From Hanleya hanleyi (taxonomy: Eukaryota; Mollusca; Polyplacophora; Lepidopleurida; Hanleyidae): 64,000 nt of DNA. Every line of letters starts with the position of its first letter. The first letter of the stretch is position 1. The translations under genes were made by a program, and so were the position numbers. A model generated the notes under the pieces. It worked only from the letters and a program-made list of their open reading frames with translations, searched no databases and was not told the origin of the DNA. Shown in pieces: positions 58,848 to 64,000 of the stretch. The stretch is taken from positions 1 through 64,000 of the forward strand of contig JAVTVY010018859.1 of the NCBI GenBank assembly GCA_036873755.1. The letters run 5' to 3'.

Positions 58848-59690
58848 TCTGGTCCGTAATTCATTACTCAGCCGTCATCCATTAAAGAATATCTGTGTCC
58901 ATAATTCAAAGACCTATTCCATAGTCCATATAACAACATTAGCAAATTCGGCAAGACATCATGATGATAAAAAAATATCAAATCCGTTTCGCTGATCAGT
59001 ATTCTGAATACATACGATATTCGTTGTTATCTCAGTCATGCTTTGATTGTGACTGTTCATATGAACATCATGACGATCTTGAAGGCTCTTACTGCCCCTA
59101 GCCCCGGGGTTAAGCGGAATTAGACACACGTTACTAAGCGTAATGCCACCTTGCACGCTACACTCGGCATAGCTCTGTTTTATAAGTTTCTGCAATAATT
59201 TTTGTGACGTTGATTAAAATCGTCACATTGAACACAGGGTCTAGCAAATGCTACTGGCGGGATATGTATACGCCATATGCAGGTCCCTCTGGTATATCCA
59301 GATAGGGACAGTTTATAATGTCGAAACCGTAATAATCTCTTTTGGTCGTAAAGTCGACGAGAGAGAGAAGGCCCGCTTCCTTTTTATATAGATATAGGTC
59401 TAAATAAGATGTGCCACTAGAGCCATCTGTAGTTTCCTTCAACTCCAGTGAGCTGTTTTTGACAACGTCTGCAAAAGGTTTATTCATAGGAGAACAGAAT
59501 AGGTCAGCCAAAAGGGTTGCACAATTAGTACCCATTGCAATGCCTATATGCTGTTGATTTACTGTTTTGCCAATAGATATTATTAATGAGAAATTATTAA
59601 TGAGATTTTCGAGCAACTCTATAAACAAATAAACAATTTCAGACCCTGTATCTGTCCTTATGTGGGAAAGCAGTTTCAATCTTTATGGGG
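58848..59690 (-). mobile_element. Penelope-like element, minus-strand copy lacking the catalytic motif
   Basis: 58848-59030 is the pseudo-LTR type sequence (CAGCCGTCATCCATTAAAG, GGCAAGACATCATGATGATA). Upstream on the minus strand is RT: IYLFIELLENLINNF-like start, GIAMGTNCATLLADLF (motif B), an abrupt join to VVKNSSLELKETTDGSSGTS, then YLDLYLYKKEAGLLSLVDFT, KRDYYGFDIINCPYLD and PAYGVYISRQ with a stop at 59251. The segment with Y-x-D-D between motif B and LELKETTD is deleted, so the element is inactive. It lies head to head with the LINE end at 59.7 kb. Confidence 0.8.
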
Positions 59691-59699
59691 TGCTGTGGA

Positions 59700-60135
59700 T
59701 AATAACAAAGTTCAATAGGTTAAAACTGTAGGATATATTCATCTGAGTAGCCAGAAATTTTTCAATCAAACCATGATCAGGTGATGTATAGTCGACCATA
59801 CCCGATTATCTCACGAATATTTACTAAAAAAGGAACCAGTCCAAAGGTGTATTCCATGCCACGAAGATCTCACAGTGAAACATATTTTGAGATTGTAGGA
59901 GATAACTTTTATCAAGCAGCTACTTTAGAAGATCTTTTTAGTCGGGTAAAGGAAGACTATTTTATGTTGAGAGAATCGCTCTGTAGTATAAGTTTTGATG
60001 TATGGACCTGTTTTTGTTGTGTTGTGTTGATTACTTCTGGATTGCTGGATTGTTAACTTGTTTTTGTTGGAGAATTTTGCTTGATAGTCGCTATATAGCT
60101 GAAGTATTGCTGAACGCGACGTTGGACGTTAAGTC
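59700..60135 (+). mobile_element. LINE 3' end, copy 3, at the left border of E2
   Basis: Pieces read CIVDHTRLSHEYLLKKEPVP and KCIPCHEDLTVKHI-like wording, which is the C-terminal zinc knuckle of an RNase-H LINE, then NFYQAATLEDLFSRVKEDYF. The tail GTCGCTATATAGCTGAAGTA, TTGCTGAACGCGACG ends at about 60123, directly before the start of repeat E2. Confidence 0.75.
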
Positions 60136-63100
60136 TGATGAAAATTTGACATACTTAGCTGACCTATAACATTACGCTTGGACCCCCAAGTCATCTTCCT
60201 CGCCCTATTTCGTAGGTCCTGTGACGTTAGTTACACTACTCATGTGTAAATAATACGCACTTATTTTCATATTACTTTTGAAAACCGCAAAAATTGTGCA
60301 TATATAAAAATCTCTGTATGGCTATGTATATACATTTATCAAATTATAACTATATGCTCTGTCATATGTTATCTAATTATAATATTTATATAAATATGAA
60401 TAATCGCAATTATGTATGTTATATAACAATAATGTACAGTACTTCTTGTTATTATTATCTCCGATATAAATATATGGATATATATTTTTTATTATTCTTT
60501 TTCTTCCATTTTTGCACTTTTTTTTTATGTATTTTTTAAAATTATTGTTGTGCATGTTATTTTCTTCTATAAATCTTTTTAATTGAGGATTGCTTCAATC
60601 ATCTAACAATTAATTAACTCAAATATCTATTATTATAGTCATTATTATTTGTTTCTAAGCAAGATCATACTTCTTCTATGATCCCATTTAATCTTGAACC
60701 CAGAATTGAATGCTTGCTCACTGCATTTTTACATCATCCAAATTCTTGTTCTTTTTACTCCGCAAATTGTCTCAAAACTAATAACGATTCTCGTAAATAT
60801 ATATATGATCCGTCTGAAGTGAGCGACGTATCGTCAGCATATTGTGATAGCTTGTACTGTGGTAGCTTACTATAATTGTAATTTAATGATTTCATTTTAT
60901 TTGCATCATTTTGGTCAATCTTTCAGAACATAATATCAGTGTGTACAGAGACTTTGTTATCCTGTCAGGGGACATCCTGAAATTTGGAGATAATTTGTGA
61001 GGAAACCGCTCTGTGAGACTGTGATATTAATGTTTTAATACAGAGTTTTTATCTGGATTGTTATGGGTCACGAAATTAAAGTATAGGGCAGTTTTAGGTT
61101 TTATTCCTGCGATTTGAACTTTTTCATAAAGGTTTATCAATTCAGGTATTTGGAATTATTTCCCAGTAGAAATTAGAACCTCTGGTCATGTCACATTTTA
61201 ACACAGTAACTATTTAATTCAAAATTTCGGGAAATATATGTTCCGCTTCAGAGACCATTTAGCTACAATTTTTACATCAGGCAAAACGTTTTTATCTGTG
61301 ATAAATTTATATGTACGGCATGTGATTCATTACCGTTTGATTCGTTTGCGTTTTCCTGGTGATAAATTTTCGGTTTCATCAGTGCACGTAGAAATTGCGT
61401 GGATTTATTCGTCGAAATTTTATATTTTCCACTAATTATTTTGCTAACTTTACCTCGGTCTTAACGTGGAGACCGACACCAGACTCAGATCAGAATGCAT
61501 GTACATTTCAAACAGAGAAAATTCAATTTCGCATTAATGGAACAAATATGCAAAGTTGTATTTTAATATGAGTATTTGTTCCCATGACGACCATTCCAGT
61601 GTAATAGAAATAACATGGGAAAAGACAAGAAAGTGTAAACAATTTCAATGTTTTGTCCATTAGAAAGCTGGTGACCCGTATTTCTTTTTATATTCGTCTC
61701 AAGGTGACACAGATATATTTAAGTGATTTTCATTGAAAACCTATTTTCACATTTATCTAAACGTCCTAATTTGTGGTAGGGGGAGGGGCGGGGGTTCCAT
61801 TACCCTAATATTTCTGCGTTAATCCGAGATCAGATGTATCCCATGTTGACAGGCATCCATTGCTATAGTGACTCCCCATTTTTATCAAAAAGTTTTCATA
61901 AATATGTCGGTCTCAACCTTAATGAATAATACCGCCGTGCTAATTAAGTCACCTATGAAAATATAAGTATTATTAAATATCTACGCTTTTCTACGCAAAA
62001 TCCACGAATCCTAATCAAATACCTTCTCGAAAAAAGAGCTTAGCTTGCAAGATCTCTGGCGCTCCGCTTCGTAGCTTGTGTCTAATTTCGCTTAACCCGG
62101 GGCTAGAGACCGTTTGAATATTATGTGTTTTACGCCTCCATGTTGTTCGAATGAACAGGCACAATAAAATCCATACCTTTTGTTCTTATTTTTATTTTAT
62201 TTTATACAGATTTGGAATTGGTGATAACTGTCAAAGAAATGGGTCTTTCGCTTATTGTCGCGCGCGGGATTTCGCGAAGGGGGACGGCTGATTATTATAA
62301 TAATAATAATAATAATAATAATATAATAATAATAATATAATAATGTCGGATCTGTCGGATCGAAATAGATCCCCTAATTATTTTTCTTATCCCTTGAGCT
62401 AGGGGGCTGAAACACTATACCCTTGCATCAAGATCTACCAGAAAATGTATAAAAAATCCAATCACCAATCCGTCACAGTAACGTAATTTTTGAACACGAC
62501 ATTTTTTTTGTCGATTTTTCGGTCAGATTTGTCAAAAATTTTATTTATGCAATTTCCTCGCAAACAACTGGCCTGGTAGGTTAATTGAACCACGTATTGA
62601 TTTGCAGCTGAAATAAGTCTCCAGTTTATAAAATACAGTTTAGGTTTGCCAATTACAGGTAGGTATGTAATAATTACTGCGTTGTTGAGAACACACCCGG
62701 CCTCATATATTCTTGTTAATCGATCTGAATTTCCATTGAAGAGCAAAAGTTCAAATTTATGCAGTAAAGCTATCAGAGTCGGGACATTCCTTCGATTTGA
62801 ATCAAATGGAACTTTATTTTAGATTTCGTCTACATGAACCAGATTCTCAGACTTAATATCCGGTTAACTTAACTGTTGGAGTTGAATTTTTACCCTAACC
62901 ATACACACATTTCTGCCATCCAAATAGACTTTCTATAGAGAGTTTTAATATCATTCAGCATATCCGTGAAATTGATAGGTAAATACACGGGACACAACCA
63001 TCTATACTAAATGAGAAGTGTGCTTCTCTCCTGTTTGTATGACTGTAAAGCCCACTGAGCTCAATCGTCCTGACTCCAATTGTTACTCAGTAAGCTAACT

Positions 63101-64000
63101 TGAGTTCGCTTGGAATATTCCCGGGAGGCATGTTATGGATTGTCATCAGGCACAAAAATCTTATATAAAGAAACAATTAAGCCGAGATAGGCCGTTATAC
63201 CGGAAATCTGCTTGAAGCCTTTTCTTAAAAACAGGGTACAAATATAACCAAGCCACAGAGAAGGTTTAAAAGGCACTCTCGCCTTAATTTTTTTTGTTCA
63301 AATCGGCAATTTTGGTTCTATACTCTAAGGCACGTATATATTACCTTAGTAAATTGCGTTGCTGTGCCATTTCGTTAAGCTAGATAACTGGCATGTTGGG
63401 AAACAGATGTTCGTCACTGTTCGCATTCTGAAATATCTAGACTTTCATTGACGTATATCCTCGCTTTTATTTCAAAGATAACCAATGAGAATACGCTTGT
63501 ACACCTAGTCCAAATATAAAACAAAATCCAGCCAATTCATGTATATCCTTGCGCAATATCAAAAGATGCGAATCGCGATTCCAGAAGACAAAGTGAGTAT
63601 TAAAATATTGTCAAAAAATACATAAAATCTCATTAAAATCTATTTCATATCAGGGTTTGGAGTATTAGCCAACTGTTTAGTTCCCGATTGTAAGAAATGT
63701 TTATGTACCATATGTGTGGGGAAGTTCTGTTGTACAGATCTTCATGAAATACAAACTTAATGTGGGTCTCTGAACCGTCATTCGGAAAATCTATTTTGCA
63801 CTTAGATGGAGTGCAATCTTTCACTACAAACTTAGTTTCTGTTTAGTTTTTGACAGCTTTTTGCTACTGGAACTCGTAATGAACGCGAAATGAAACGCTT
63901 GTGCAGTTCCTTTATCTCCGATAAAATATTTCCACCACCTGTCAACCAAATGTGTTGGAAAAAATATATTTAATGTTTGTCTCCAAATATAGACCCAAAT
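60136..64000. repeat. 3.8 kb direct duplication, copy E2 (runs off the window)
   Basis: Matches E1 from 54910. Differences include microsatellite length and a 59-63 base segment at about 63797-63858 (TGCACTTAGATGGAGTGCAA) absent from E1 at 58571. Its Penelope-like tail is at 62036-62176. Confidence 0.9.
62359..62580 (+). mobile_element. piggyBac-like MITE (family 2), truncated copy in E2
   Basis: Sister of 57135-57355; the right end CTGGCCTGGTAGG is followed by TTAA at 62581-62584. The CRE-like block is damaged here (CGTCACAGTAACGTAA). Confidence 0.75.

Noticed and set aside
58999..59019. Hammerhead core CTGATCAGCGAAAC on the minus strand
   Set aside because: The invariant G and A after CTGAT are replaced by CA and there is no stem II; the two plus-strand copies also lack GAAA.

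Overview
The window looks like intergenic or intronic DNA from an invertebrate animal, most likely a mollusc and probably a gastropod. It is AT-rich, has no operon-like packing and no complete host gene that I can recognise, and is built mostly of transposable elements. The gastropod reading rests on a tail motif (CTATATAGCTGAAATATTGC and variants, at 24.7, 53.3 and 60.1 kb), which I know as very common in gastropod sequence, and on an invertebrate-type Penelope-like retroelement with an N-terminal GIY-YIG domain. This is inference from memory, not a database match.

Layout. 1-1.25 kb: remnant of a non-LTR retrotransposon (LINE), minus strand. 2.8-24.7 kb: four related copies (A, B, C, D) of a local repeat unit, partly tandem and partly about 10 kb apart. 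Comparing copies exposes later insertions: a LINE in A, a TTAA-flanked element in C and D, a 5'-truncated LINE in C, and a short MITE in B, C and D. The right end of the unit carries an open reading frame behind a good splice acceptor (intact in D, broken in C), the best candidate for part of a host gene. Between C and D lie a second splice-flanked open frame (16.9-17.4 kb) and a 0.7 kb foldback element.

24.7-42.5 kb: a MITE-dense stretch. Six copies of one family with CCCTA ends and TTAA flanks (piggyBac-like) lie here at 25.8, 26.9, 28.3, 34.8, 39.9 and 42.0 kb, with less complete copies at 39.0, 53.5, 57.1 and 62.4 kb. They carry recurring YY1-like and paired CRE-like motifs. Also present are a 620 bp tandem duplication, several foldback elements, a tRNA-derived SINE head, a second tRNA-like sequence, and clusters in which one short word is repeated in both orientations.

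42.5-64 kb: mostly unannotatable DNA to 47.0 kb; a decayed Penelope-like element of the permuted (Naiad-type) design between direct repeats (47.0-49.4 kb); a 2.04 kb TIR element with TTA flanks (50.0-52.0 kb); LINE 3' ends at 52.9 and 59.7 kb; a second, minus-strand Penelope-like fragment (58.8-59.7 kb); and a 3.8 kb sequence present twice (54.9 and 60.1 kb, spacing about 5.2 kb), the second copy running off the window.

Nothing here works together as a pathway. The biology is the history of mobile elements: insertion, internal deletion, segmental duplication and possible gene conversion. Percent identities were judged by eye.
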